Below, piece by piece: positions 15,860-24,928 of a DNA stretch of 37,179 nt. The stretch spans positions 1 to 37,179 of the forward strand of contig JBBSGZ010000021.1 of assembly GCA_038253555.1 (NCBI GenBank), read 5' to 3'. Within the stretch, counting starts at the first letter, position 1; every line of letters begins with the position of its first letter. The position numbers and the translations under genes were made by a program. This DNA comes from JALYUA01 sp038253555 (GTDB lineage Bacteria; Acidobacteriota; Thermoanaerobaculia; UBA5066; Gp7-AA6). The notes under the pieces are model-generated. The model saw only the letters and a program-made list of their open reading frames with translations. It was not told where the DNA came from and made no database searches.

Positions 15860-17338
15860 TCACGGCCTTGACGACTTTCCCGGGCCGCCGAGGACGTCCT
15901 CGACCGACAGGAAGGTGACGGGCCCCAGGTGAAGGGCGGCGACCTGCGCTTCGATCCTGCGCCGATCGCCGACGACCACGATCGCGCAACGACGAGGGTC
16001 GATCCACTGCCGAGCGACCCGCCGGACGTCCGCCGCCGTCACGGCCTGGATTCGTCCGACGTAGGTGTTGAAGTAGTCGTCGGGCAGGCCGTAGACGAAC
16101 TGGTCGCGGACGCGCCCCGCGACCTGGCCGTCCGTCTCGAATCCCGCGGGGTATCGGAGCGCCGCGTAATTTCTCGCGCGCTCGAGCTCGGGCGCCGGGA
16201 TCTCTTCGCGGATGGCCTCGAGCTCCCGGAAGAACTCGGTCAGCGCAGGGCCCGTCTTGTCGGTCTGGACCGCGGAGGAGGCGAGAAAGGGACCGGTCGA
16301 AATCCGGTAATCGAACTGCGAAAACGCACCGTAGGTGTACCCCTTCGTCTCCCGCAGGTTGTGGTTGAGGCGTGAGGTGAAAGACCCGCCGAGGATCGTG
16401 TTCGCCACCAGGAGCGGGAAGTAGTCGGTGGTCGACCGCGGCGGACCGACTCGGCCGATCCAGATCTGCGATTGCGGGGCTTCCGGCTTGTCGACGAGGA
16501 TCACGCGCCTTCCCGAGAGCTGTGGGGCGGCCGCCGGCGGCGAAACGGCAGAGGCGGCCCCGCTCGCCGCCCAGGACCCGAAGGCCCGATTCAAGAGAGG
16601 CAGCGCCTCGGCGGCGCGCACGTCTCCAACGAGGACGATCGCCGCGGCGGCCGGAGTGTAGCGCGCGGCGTGGAAGCGGCGCACCTCGTCGCGAGTGACG
16701 CTCCGAATCGACGCGGGGCTCCCTTCCGGCCGCCGTCCGTAGGTGTGGCGGCCGTAGACCGCGCGGACAAACGCCGCGGCGGCGATCTCCGCGGGGTCGT
16801 CTCTCCACTGGAGCATTCCGGTCAGGCGCTCCTGACGCACCCGTTCGAGCTCCTCGGGCGGGAAGGTCGGGTTGCGGACGAGATCGGAGATCAAAGCCAT
16901 GGCATCTGAGAGACGCGCCACCGGAACGTTGATTCCTACGGTGGTCGTGTCCCATCCCGCGTCGGCTTCGAGCGCCGCTCCCAGGGTGTCGGCGAGGTCC
17001 GAGATCTCCAGAGCGGACCGGCTTCCCGCTCCGCGGTCGAGCAGGTCGGCGGTCAGGCTCGCGAGCCCCGGACGGTTCGCGGGGTCCGCGGACGCGCCTC
17101 CCCGGAGAATGACGAGCACCTGCGCGAGCGGCACCTTGTGACGCTCCACGAGAAATACGGGAATCCCGTTTGAGAGCTGGAGCCGCGACGTCTCCGGAAG
17201 ACGCAGCGGGAGTGGAGGCGCGGGCTGCGGCGGATTCGAGCGGTCGGGCGCCGCGGCCGCGGAGCCCGGTGGGCCGAGCAGAACCAGAGTCCCGAGCAGG
17301 ACCGCGGCGCCGAGTGCGGTCGGGGCGCGGCGTGTCAT
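15860..17338 (-). CDS. M16-family peptidase-like protein, non-catalytic subunit
   Basis: A 492-aa exported M16 (pitrilysin/insulinase) family protein with an N-terminal signal peptide (about residues 1-30). At the place of the zinc motif HxxEH it reads GLASLTADLLDRG (about 91-103), so both zinc histidines and the catalytic glutamate are missing. It retains the substrate-binding Arg/Tyr pair as R329-ETKG-Y334. This is the standard signature of the partner subunit in two-chain M16B proteases, where one chain provides zinc and the other provides the R/Y pair. Its ATG overlaps the stop of the HxxEH-bearing M16 gene by 4 bp, which supports a heterodimer. Confidence 0.92.
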   Translation of the reverse strand: MTRRAPTALGAAVLLGTLVLLGPPGSAAAAPDRSNPPQPAPPLPLRLPETSRLQLSNGIPVFLVERHKVPLAQVLVILRGGASADPANRPGLASLTADLLDRGAGSRSALEISDLADTLGAALEADAGWDTTTVGINVPVARLSDAMALISDLVRNPTFPPEELERVRQERLTGMLQWRDDPAEIAAAAFVRAVYGRHTYGRRPEGSPASIRSVTRDEVRRFHAARYTPAAAAIVLVGDVRAAEALPLLNRAFGSWAASGAASAVSPPAAAPQLSGRRVILVDKPEAPQSQIWIGRVGPPRSTTDYFPLLVANTILGGSFTSRLNHNLRETKGYTYGAFSQFDYRISTGPFLASSAVQTDKTGPALTEFFRELEAIREEIPAPELERARNYAALRYPAGFETDGQVAGRVRDQFVYGLPDDYFNTYVGRIQAVTAADVRRVARQWIDPRRCAIVVVGDRRRIEAQVAALHLGPVTFLSVEDVLGGPGKSSRP

Positions 17339-18750
17339 CGCGCGACTTCCTTCGTAGCAGCCAGCGATGGCTTTCCCGCAGGCACGACGCTCAAGACGAC
17401 GCGGGCGTCGTCGGGAAGCTGCCTCCGCGCCGTGCTCTGCACGTCGCGGCCGTCGAGCGCACGGTGACGCGTCAGGTCCTCGTTGAAGTAATCGGGCCGC
17501 CCCGTTTCCATGTCATAGGCGTTCAAGAGGTCCGCCTTGTCGCGATTGCGCTCGAGGGACCGGTAAAAGCCCGCCTCGTACTGGTTGACGGCGCGCTCGA
17601 GCTCCCGCGCGGTCGGCGGCTCCCGCTTGACGCGATCGAGTTCCTCCTGCACGATCCGCTCGATCTCGGTTAAGGGGTGCCCTTCCCGGGCCGTCACCGC
17701 GATCAGGAACATGGACGCGAGCGCGCGGGAGTCCTGCACGGCCGAAACGTCCTGGGCGATCTGCAGGTCGTAAACGAGCCGCTTGTACAGCCGGGAGTTT
17801 TTCCCCGAGGCGAGAACGCTCGAGAGAAGGTCCAGGGCTTCGTCCCCCGGCGCAAAATGGGCCGGCGTGATCCAGGCCATGTACAGCCGGGGAAGCTGGA
17901 CGCGGTCCTCGAGCGTCACGCGTTTTTCCGACGTCAGCACGGCGGGCGCGGCGGAGAGCACCGGCGGCTTCGTCCCCGCCGGGACGTCGGAAAACCAGCT
18001 TTCGATCCGGCGGCGCGCATCCGCCGTCTCGAAGTCTCCCGAAACGACAAGGCTCGCGTTCCCGGGCGAGTAGAAGCTGCGGAAGAAACCCGCCACGTCC
18101 TCGTGCGTCGCGGCCGTCAGGTCCTCCATCGAGCCGATCACCGGCCAGTGATACGGATGGCCGGGAGGAAACACCTCTTCCTCGATCCGAATCGACGCCA
18201 GGCCGTAAGGCTGGTTCTCGATATGTTCGCGGCGCTCGTTCTTCACGACGTCGCGCTGCTGATCGACGCGCGCCGGAGACAGGACCTCGAGGAGATACCC
18301 CATCCGGTCGGACTCTAGAAAGAGGGCCAGATCCAGCGCGTTTGCGGGAAGCACCTCGTAGTAGTTCGTGCGGTCGTTGTTGGTCGATCCGTTGTTGTCG
18401 CCGCCGGCGCTCTCGAGGAGCCTGTCGAACTCGCCCGACTTCACGTGGGAGGAGCCTTCGAACAGGATGTGCTCGAAGAGGTGGGCGAGGCCGGTGCGGC
18501 CGGGTTTCTCTCGCGCGGACCCGACGCGGAACCAGACGTCCACCGCGACCAAGGGGACCGTGTGGTCTTCATGGAGGATGACGTTCAGCCCGTTGGCGAG
18601 CTGGAGCTGTGTGTAAGGAACGTCGATCCGCGGGCACGTCTCCACGGAGGCGGCGGGTGCGGCCGCGGCGGGGGCGGGCCCCGCAGTCTGCGCGAGCACG
18701 GGCGCCGCGGTGGAAAAGACCGAGAGCAGAAACGCGAAGTACGGCGTCAT
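17335..18750 (-). CDS. M16-family zinc metallopeptidase, catalytic subunit
   Basis: A 471-aa exported zinc peptidase. I chose the ATG at 18750, which follows a GGAGGA Shine-Dalgarno and starts a signal peptide, MTPYFAFLLSVFSTAAPVLA; the frame upstream to 18810 has no such features. The inverted zinc motif HLFEH is at residues 90-94, and Glu172 in KNERREHIE is the probable third zinc ligand. The Arg/Tyr substrate-binding pair seen in the neighbouring subunit is not evident here, so the two proteins look complementary. The likely role is periplasmic degradation of peptides; the true substrate cannot be read from sequence. Confidence 0.93.
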   Translation of the reverse strand: MTPYFAFLLSVFSTAAPVLAQTAGPAPAAAAPAASVETCPRIDVPYTQLQLANGLNVILHEDHTVPLVAVDVWFRVGSAREKPGRTGLAHLFEHILFEGSSHVKSGEFDRLLESAGGDNNGSTNNDRTNYYEVLPANALDLALFLESDRMGYLLEVLSPARVDQQRDVVKNERREHIENQPYGLASIRIEEEVFPPGHPYHWPVIGSMEDLTAATHEDVAGFFRSFYSPGNASLVVSGDFETADARRRIESWFSDVPAGTKPPVLSAAPAVLTSEKRVTLEDRVQLPRLYMAWITPAHFAPGDEALDLLSSVLASGKNSRLYKRLVYDLQIAQDVSAVQDSRALASMFLIAVTAREGHPLTEIERIVQEELDRVKREPPTARELERAVNQYEAGFYRSLERNRDKADLLNAYDMETGRPDYFNEDLTRHRALDGRDVQSTARRQLPDDARVVLSVVPAGKPSLAATKEVAR

Positions 18751-18820
18751 GGCTCCTCCGGGCGGATGAGAGCACGAAACTCCGTCAGATGCGCCGTGCC
18801 GAATTGGCACGGCCTGCCGC

Positions 18821-20236
<1,416 letters not shown>

Positions 20237-20280
20237 CGAGGGGGATTGTGCCTCGAATGGACGTTGCGCGGGAGTGGTGA

Positions 20281-20398
20281 GGGAAAGGAAGTGTGGGAGG
20301 GACGAACGAGAGGCGAGGGCGAAGGGCGGACGGCCCGTGGAAAACGGACTGATACCTTTTGTACCTTTCCGTTTCCCGTTTCCCGTTTCCCGACTTCC
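20281..20398. repeat. Inverted pair of heptanucleotide arrays between pyk and NUDIX gene
   Basis: The left arm at about 20281-20329 is seven degenerate purine-rich heptads, clearest at its end as agaggcg, agggcga, agggcgg. The right arm at 20364-20398 has five units, three of them identical gtttccc (20371-20391). The 7-bp period is unbroken in each arm. The arms are opposite in purine/pyrimidine bias, but the cores match only partly. The array occupies the shared upstream region of two divergent genes. Confidence 0.8.
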
Positions 20399-20414
20399 GC
20401 ACTAGAGTCTCCGC

Positions 20415-20960
20415 GTGGCTGAGGAAAAGAATCCTGGAGAGCTCGAGGTGCTTTTCGAGGGGCGACACCTGACTTTCGTGAAACGCAGGGGCTGGGAGTT
20501 CGTGCAGAGGAGGAACATCACGGGGATCGCCATTCTCGTCGCCTTAACCGACGAGGGACGCGTCCTTTTCGTCGAACAGCACCGGGAGGCGGTCGGTCAA
20601 ATCGTTTTGGAGCTTCCGGCGGGCCTCGCCGGCGACCAGACATCGCCCGAGACGGCGGAAGAATCCGCCAATCGGGAGCTCGTCGAAGAAACGGGCTATC
20701 GCGCGGCGACGCTCGAAGTCCTGTGCGAAGGTCCCCCGTCCCCGGGCCTCTCCGACGAAATCGTGACGTTCTATCTGGCCCGCGGCCTCACCCGAGAGGG
20801 CAAGGGCGGAGGCGTCGACGGCGAAGACATCCGCGTGTACGAAGTGCCCTTCGCCGAGGCCTACGAGTGGCTGGATGCGCGGCGCGCCGAAGGCCGGCTG
20901 GTCGATCCCAAAGTCTACGGGGGACTGGCACTCGCCGGCCGCCGCGGCGGCAACCGCTGA
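20415..20960 (+). CDS. NUDIX hydrolase, ADP-ribose pyrophosphatase-like
   Basis: A 181-aa NUDIX protein. The nudix box is perfect: Gly, five residues, Glu, seven residues, then RELVEETGY (within about residues 75-98). The surrounding architecture, with an N-terminal beta region (VKRRGWEFVQRRN) and the VLFVEQHREAVGQIVLELPAG segment before the box, resembles ADP-ribose/ADP-sugar pyrophosphatases, which cleave ADP-ribose to AMP and ribose 5-phosphate. The exact substrate is inferred. The GTG start has no Shine-Dalgarno and follows the heptad array by 16 bases. tRNA-Glu lies downstream. Confidence 0.9.
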   Translation: MAEEKNPGELEVLFEGRHLTFVKRRGWEFVQRRNITGIAILVALTDEGRVLFVEQHREAVGQIVLELPAGLAGDQTSPETAEESANRELVEETGYRAATLEVLCEGPPSPGLSDEIVTFYLARGLTREGKGGGVDGEDIRVYEVPFAEAYEWLDARRAEGRLVDPKVYGGLALAGRRGGNR

Positions 20961-20962
20961 CC

Positions 20963-20998
20963 TCCCTCTCCCTGCGTTCGGGGAAGGCCGGGATGAGC
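20963..20998. repeat. Degenerate copy of the post-ftsZ palindromic repeat
   Basis: Just after the NUDIX stop is a ccctctccctgcg / ggggaaggccgggatgag arrangement that matches the repeat at 15242-15278 (cctctccccgcg / ggggagagggccgggttgag) with a few changes. The stem is shortened. It may act as a weak terminator for the NUDIX gene. Confidence 0.6.
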
Positions 20999-21013
20999 CC
21001 GCTCGCCGTCGGG

Positions 21014-21043
21014 TTGCCCGTTCGGCGGAGGCTGTGCTATTTT
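21014..21043 (+). promoter_or_regulatory. Candidate sigma-70-type promoter for tRNA-Glu
   Basis: TTGCCC at 21014-21019, an 18-bp spacer, and TATTTT at 21038-21043. Transcription would begin about 6-7 bases before the mature tRNA 5' end at 21057. Both boxes are imperfect but the local AT-rich patch stands out in a GC-rich region. Confidence 0.4.
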
Positions 21044-21056
21044 TCACGGCCCCGTT

Positions 21057-21131
21057 GGCCCATTCGTCTAACGGTTAGGACGCAGCCCTCTCAAGGCTGT
21101 AATACGGGTTCGATTCCCGTATGGGCTACCA
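21057..21131 (+). tRNA. tRNA-Glu (anticodon CTC)
   Basis: A complete cloverleaf with encoded CCA. The acceptor stem pairs ggcccat with atgggct (one G-U at the end). The D arm contains tctaacggttagga. The anticodon stem cagcc/ggctg encloses loop ctctcaa, giving anticodon CTC (reads GAG, Glu). The T arm is cgggttcgattcccg. The tail is A-CCA. A copy of its last 28 bases plus three flanking bases occurs at 27419-27449, and a 20-bp copy of its anticodon region occurs at 21166-21185. Confidence 0.95.
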
Positions 21132-21148
21132 GTTTTCCCTTCCTTCAT

Positions 21149-21193
21149 AAGAAACAAGCTGCGTCGGACGCAGCCCTCTCAAGGCAGTTTCTT
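21149..21193. repeat. Nested inverted repeat containing a tRNA-Glu fragment
   Basis: An outer 7-bp inverted repeat (aagaaac at 21149-21155 with gtttctt at 21187-21193) encloses an inner palindrome, ctgcgtcggacgcag. It also encloses a 20-bp exact copy of the tRNA-Glu anticodon-arm region (21166-21185 equals 21078-21097). It sits between the intact tRNA and the next leftward gene. It looks like debris of recombination at the tRNA rather than a designed terminator. Confidence 0.65.
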
Positions 21194-21208
21194 CAGCGCG
21201 ACTACTCC

Positions 21209-21949
21209 TTAAAAGGTGAAGCCGAACTCGACCAATGCGGCGTTGCCTCTGGAATCCGCGTTCTTGACGGAATACCCGCCATAGACGGTCCAGGGGGCCG
21301 AACCCCAGATCAGGCCGGAGGTTAAGTATCCGAGCCCGTTTCGTCCGCTGAACCAGTCTGCTGCGAAGGTCCAATTGCCGCCGATCTTCTGCTCAATTCC
21401 AGCGAGCGCCCCCTTCTGGACGGCCAATGCGGCATACCCGGAGGAGGCCCAGTACCCGCCGGCGGTCACCCGGGTGCCCGCGCCGATCTTGCCGGCGACG
21501 TGGGCGTACCCGAGCGCGGCGGGGTTCCCGTCCTTCGAGCCTCGCAGGAAGAAGAGGCCGGACACCCCGGTCGTGACGCTCAACCGCTCCGAGCTCCACG
21601 GCTGCCACTTGACGTTCGGCGTCGCGACCGGAATCGATCGTCCAGGCGTCGTGAAACCGCCGACGTTGACGCCGGCCTCGACGTGCCCGCCGAAGCCGTA
21701 CACGCCCCGGGCCGTGAACACGGCGAAATTCGGATCCCGGGGACGCCAGAGGTCGTCTTCTTCGAGATAGACCTTGCCTTTCTCGAGCACGTCGGCGTTT
21801 GGGACGTTGAAAATCGTCTGCTGGGCGTGCGCGTGTGCGGTTACGGCAGAGATACTGATTGCCAGCAGCCCTACCAATGCGCATTGACTCCAGCGTTCCA
21901 GGCCGGGGTCCTCCCACGTCTCGTCCCGGTGTGGTCTCCAGGTTCGCAT
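21209..21949 (-). CDS. Probable outer-membrane beta-barrel protein, unknown function
   Basis: I do not recognise a named family. The protein (246 aa from ATG 21949) has a likely signal sequence after a long polar N-terminus (WSQCALVGLLAISISAVTAHAHA, cleaved after AHA). Alternating polar and glycine/aromatic strands follow, and it ends in phenylalanine (VEFGFTF), as outer-membrane barrels do. The first mature segment, TIFNVPNADVLEKGKVYLEED, resembles the opening of uncharacterised barrel proteins annotated in environmental genomes. The longer frame to 22171 reads through a repeat-like motif and is probably not coding. The start is uncertain. The gene lies inside the tRNA-bounded region. Confidence 0.65.
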   Translation of the reverse strand: MRTWRPHRDETWEDPGLERWSQCALVGLLAISISAVTAHAHAQQTIFNVPNADVLEKGKVYLEEDDLWRPRDPNFAVFTARGVYGFGGHVEAGVNVGGFTTPGRSIPVATPNVKWQPWSSERLSVTTGVSGLFFLRGSKDGNPAALGYAHVAGKIGAGTRVTAGGYWASSGYAALAVQKGALAGIEQKIGGNWTFAADWFSGRNGLGYLTSGLIWGSAPWTVYGGYSVKNADSRGNAALVEFGFTF

Positions 21950-22003
21950 GGGAGCTCGAAAAGTGAGGACGAACGGCGTGCGGCCCAGCCGCGCGAGCAT
22001 GTG

Positions 22004-22035
22004 CGTTCGCTGCAGCCGCGGATTAGACGGCGACG
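22004..22035 (-). repeat. attC-like half site downstream of the DinB gene
   Basis: On the minus strand, a few bases after the DinB stop, the sequence reads gtctaatccgcggctgcagc followed by gaacgcac. This resembles the first half of an integron attC recombination site: an R-box like RYYYAAC, here GTCTAAT, followed by the L-box. The matching second half (complementary arm and GTTRRRY box) is not found within the next 100 bases, so the site is either truncated or a look-alike. Confidence 0.35.
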
Positions 22036-22038
22036 CGT

Positions 22039-22568
22039 TCAAAAGCGATAGAGCGGCGGTTTGATGTGCTTGACCCGCAGGTATACCTCGGCCTGGCCCC
22101 GGTGGTGGGCCGTATGAACCAGCATGGCGGTCAGAATTTCGCGGCCGGTAGCGTTGGGCAGGTTGTACCACTTGACCTCAAACGAGCGACCCAGTTGCCC
22201 GGGGTGCAAAGTGGCGAGCGCCTTTTCGCAAAGGTCGAACGAGTCGATTAGATACTTCAAGATCGACGCCTTCTTCATGTCGGGCGGCCGGGCGCTCGGC
22301 TCTTGACCCAGCGTGAGCTTCTGGTCCGCGACTTGACGCAACCTGGACGCCTGCGAGTGCGCGATGTGGACCATCAACTCGCCAAAGCCCATCTCTTCCG
22401 GGTTCGGTTTGAACGCGTAGCTCTCCTCCGGCATGGAGTCTGCGATGGCCAGAGTGAATTCTCGGCTGGTTCGCCAGTGCTTCTTGAAGTCATCGAGCCA
22501 GGATCGGTCTGGGCCAAAGTTGGCAGCGCCAGCCCGGAGAGCAGAAGAACCGCGCCGAATCTCTTCAT
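22039..22568 (-). pseudogene. DinB-family protein with signal peptide, frameshifted
   Basis: Two frames make one gene. The ATG at 22568 starts a signal peptide, MKRFGAVLLLSGLALPTLAQ, followed by TDP. The downstream frame then continues as WLDDFKKHWRTSREFTLAIADSM and a DinB-like four-helix domain. That domain has HIAHSQ and HTAHHRGQAEVYLR supplying the metal-ligand histidines, and ends IKPPLYRF. The join is near 22498-22503, where one base appears to be missing (134 nt between the in-frame start codons). DinB-type proteins bind a divalent metal, and many are thiol-dependent transferases; a signal peptide suggests periplasmic location. It could be a real pseudogene or a sequencing or assembly error. 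The 188 bases upstream, to the response regulator, hold no recognisable gene. Confidence 0.75.
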
Positions 22569-22756
22569 GTCAGATCTCGCCATGGATCGAGTCCGAGCTG
22601 CTTCCGCCGCATGATGCGAATAGCCGACACCGACGAACACCACAGCGGGAGCACGGGAGCGAAACCATTTCCCGTTCCATGGAAGGAAGCTTCGTTCCCG
22701 CAGGAAAAAGAAGTCCGGAAGAGCTCCGAAAGAATCTCGAAAGACGAAAGTCGCTT

Positions 22757-23434
22757 TCAACCCTCGGGTGAGAAACGATAGCCGACCCAGGGTTCCGTTC
22801 GGATGAACTTCGGACGGTCGGGATCGGTCTCGAGCTTTCGCCGCAGGCTCCCCATGTGGACCCGAAGCGTGTCGCTCGAGACGCCTGCCGCGGAGCCCCA
22901 TACGGCGGCGATGAGCTGCCTGTGCGTCCATACCGCGCCGGGTTTTCCGAGAAGGGTCACGAGGAGCGAGAACTCCGTCGGGGTCAGGTGAACGCCTTGC
23001 CCATTCCGCACGACGGTTCGGGCCTCCGGGTTCACCTCGATGTCGCCGAATCGGTTGAGCGGCGTCGAACCGGCATGTCCCCGGCGCAGGAGGGCTCGTG
23101 CGCGCGCGAGAAGCTCCGCGACTCCGAAGGGCTTCGTCACGTAGTCGTCCGCCCCCGCATCCAGGAGCCGGACCTTTTCCCGCTCTTCCTGTCGGACCGT
23201 CAGGACGAGGACAGGCAAAACGGAGGAGCGGCGAATCCGGCGAACCAGCTCCAATCCGTCCACGTTCGGCATATTCAAGTCGGTGACGATCAGGTCGAAC
23301 GCTGCGGATTCGAAGAGCGAGATCGCCTCCTCACCGTCGATCGCCGTCTCAACGTCGTGTCCCGCTTTCTCGAGGGCGTCGCGCACGACCTTGCGGATCG
23401 CGGCTTCGTCATCGGCGACGAGGATCCGGCTCAC
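22757..23434 (-). CDS. OmpR/PhoB-family response regulator, KdpE-like
   Basis: A 225-aa two-component regulator. The receiver domain (residues 1-118) has the acidic pair DDE (8-10), phosphoacceptor Asp52 in VTDLNMP, Thr79, and Lys101 in TKPF. The winged-helix DNA-binding domain (about 128-224) has LTPTEFSLLVTL and ends VGYRFSPEG. The GTG start overlaps the kinase stop as GTGA, so the two are translationally coupled. Together with the KdpD-type features of its kinase this is closest to KdpE, which controls potassium uptake in other bacteria. A likely target is the potassium-type transporter gene across the divergent region at 24869-24979. Confidence 0.88.
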   Translation of the reverse strand: MSRILVADDEAAIRKVVRDALEKAGHDVETAIDGEEAISLFESAAFDLIVTDLNMPNVDGLELVRRIRRSSVLPVLVLTVRQEEREKVRLLDAGADDYVTKPFGVAELLARARALLRRGHAGSTPLNRFGDIEVNPEARTVVRNGQGVHLTPTEFSLLVTLLGKPGAVWTHRQLIAAVWGSAAGVSSDTLRVHMGSLRRKLETDPDRPKFIRTEPWVGYRFSPEG

Positions 23435-24612
23435 GCGGGCTCCGGCAGGTCGATCTCGAAGAGGGTCCCGCCCCCGGGCGCTTCGGAGAGCCGAAGAGCG
23501 CCGCCGTTCATTTCGACGAGGCTCTTCGCTATCGAGAGTCCGAGGCCTGTGCCCGGAAGCGACGCGGCCTGGGGCAGCCGGACGAAGTGTTCCATCACCC
23601 GCTCCTGCTCGCTCGCCGGGATGCCCGGGCCCCGGTCCGCCACCCGGAGGAGCGCGCGGCCGTCTAAGGCGGCGGCGGAGACGCGGATCTCCGTACCGGC
23701 CGGCGAATATCGGGCGGCGTTTTCGAGCCCGTGACCGAGAGCCTCGGTGAGCTGGCTCGGGTCCACGTCGAGGCGGATCTCCTGCCGTGGGACGTCGAGA
23801 AAGAGGGCGTGGCGTGACAGGGCATCCCCGAATCGGACGAGCGCCGCCTCGACGACCTCGGCCGCGCTGACGATTTCCCGCCGCGGCCGCGCCAGTCCTG
23901 AATCGAGGCGCACGACGTCCATCAGCTCACCGATGCGGCGCGTGAGCGCCTGGATCTGGTCCACTGCCAGTCGCGACATGGGCGAGCCGCCCGCTTCCTC
24001 CGCCCAGTTCTCGACCGCGGCCCGGGCCGCCGCGACGGGAGTCTTGAGGTCGTGTGCCAGTGCGGCGAGCAGCGTCGACTTCATCTGGTCGCTCGTCTTC
24101 GTTTCTTCGGCCTCCCGTTCGAGGCGGACGAACCGTTCGCGCTCAATCGCCAGGCCGAGCAGAACGGCGCAGCCTTCAGCCATCCGATCACTCGAGGCCA
24201 TGCCCCTGGCCACCAGGACGCCAGCCCTCTGGACCCCGACGGGGATCGGTAGGTAGATGTCCGTTCCTCCGAGGTCCGAGGGAAACGCGGCGGAGTTCCC
24301 CTGCCGATAGGCGATGTCCGCGAGATCCTGACGGACGTCGAACCTCGATGTCGACGCTCGCACGTCGAGCTTGCCGGCCGCGTCCCCGAGCAGCACGGAG
24401 ACGTGCTTTGCCTGGAGAGCGTTTCCCAGACGATCGGCCGCCACGCCCAGCAGAGACTCCCTGGTCGTGTCCGAGAGAAACGCCTGTGACAAACGGGTCA
24501 AGTTAGCAAGGTCGGCGCGCTCTGTCTCGACCTGGCGAAGCCTCTCGCGTCCGATGGCCGAGAGCCGGCCGATCAAGAGCCCGCTGACGAGGAAGACGAC
24601 CAGCCGCCACAT
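23431..24612 (-). CDS. Sensor histidine kinase, KdpD-like C-terminal part
   Basis: A 393-aa open frame holding the last membrane segment of a DUF4118-type domain (residues 1-20), a GAF-like region (about 40-165), the dimerisation/phosphoacceptor domain with LAHDLKTPVAAARA (His187), and an ATPase domain with ENAARYS, DRGPGI and GTGLGLSIAK. The beginning of the membrane domain is encoded in another frame just upstream (24611-24868). The gene therefore appears split by a 1-nt shift at about 24611, where AATG is shared by the two frames. The large N-terminal KdpD and universal-stress domains of E. coli KdpD are absent. If the shift is real, the ATG at 24612 could still yield a kinase with a reduced membrane anchor. 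Confidence 0.85.
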   Translation of the reverse strand: MWRLVVFLVSGLLIGRLSAIGRERLRQVETERADLANLTRLSQAFLSDTTRESLLGVAADRLGNALQAKHVSVLLGDAAGKLDVRASTSRFDVRQDLADIAYRQGNSAAFPSDLGGTDIYLPIPVGVQRAGVLVARGMASSDRMAEGCAVLLGLAIERERFVRLEREAEETKTSDQMKSTLLAALAHDLKTPVAAARAAVENWAEEAGGSPMSRLAVDQIQALTRRIGELMDVVRLDSGLARPRREIVSAAEVVEAALVRFGDALSRHALFLDVPRQEIRLDVDPSQLTEALGHGLENAARYSPAGTEIRVSAAALDGRALLRVADRGPGIPASEQERVMEHFVRLPQAASLPGTGLGLSIAKSLVEMNGGALRLSEAPGGGTLFEIDLPEPA

Positions 24613-24868
24613 TCCGCGGATCCTCCACGCTTAAGGTGTAGAGCGGAGGGATGAAGAAGAAATTGAGCGCCAGTGTCGCGATAATCGCAGCGAAGGCACC
24701 GGGGCCGCTCTCCCAGATCCAGGCGGAAAGAAAGACGGACAGGAGCAGGAGGAGCGCGGCGGTTGAGTCCGTGAGGCGCGGGAAGAGCTTCAGCCCGCCG
24801 ACGGTGAGTGCTACGAGGACGGCCGCGCCGGGATAACCGGCCCGGAGATTCGGACGGCGCGCGGACAC
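24611..24868 (-). pseudogene. DUF4118 membrane domain, out-of-frame 5' part of the KdpD-like kinase
   Basis: The frame from GTG 24868 encodes the first membrane helices of a DUF4118 domain: AAVLVALTVGGLKLF, LLLLLSVFLSAWIW, and the diagnostic LNFFFIPPLYTLSVEDPRN. In intact proteins DPRN is followed directly by the next helix, which is found here in the kinase frame as WRLVVFLVSGLLIGRLS. One extra base (or two missing) at about 24611 separates them. The frame continues after the shift only as nonsense to 24503. Confidence 0.75.
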
Positions 24869-24891
24869 TCTGGAATTCTATCGAGCGGCGG

Positions 24892-24916
24892 CGGACGCAG
24901 CCCGCGGGGGCGTCCG
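24892..24916. promoter_or_regulatory. Inverted repeat in the divergent kinase/transporter region
   Basis: A perfect 7-bp inverted repeat (cggacgc at 24892-24898 and gcgtccg at 24910-24916) with an 11-bp centre lies 24 bases upstream of the kinase GTG. It may be an operator or an RNA hairpin in the kinase leader. No protein can be assigned from sequence. Confidence 0.35.
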
Positions 24917-24928
24917 TCCTCCTGCAAT

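Noticed and set aside
24610..24613. Programmed ribosomal frameshift in the kinase gene
   Set aside because: No slippery heptamer, downstream pseudoknot or internal Shine-Dalgarno is apparent; decay or read error is simpler.
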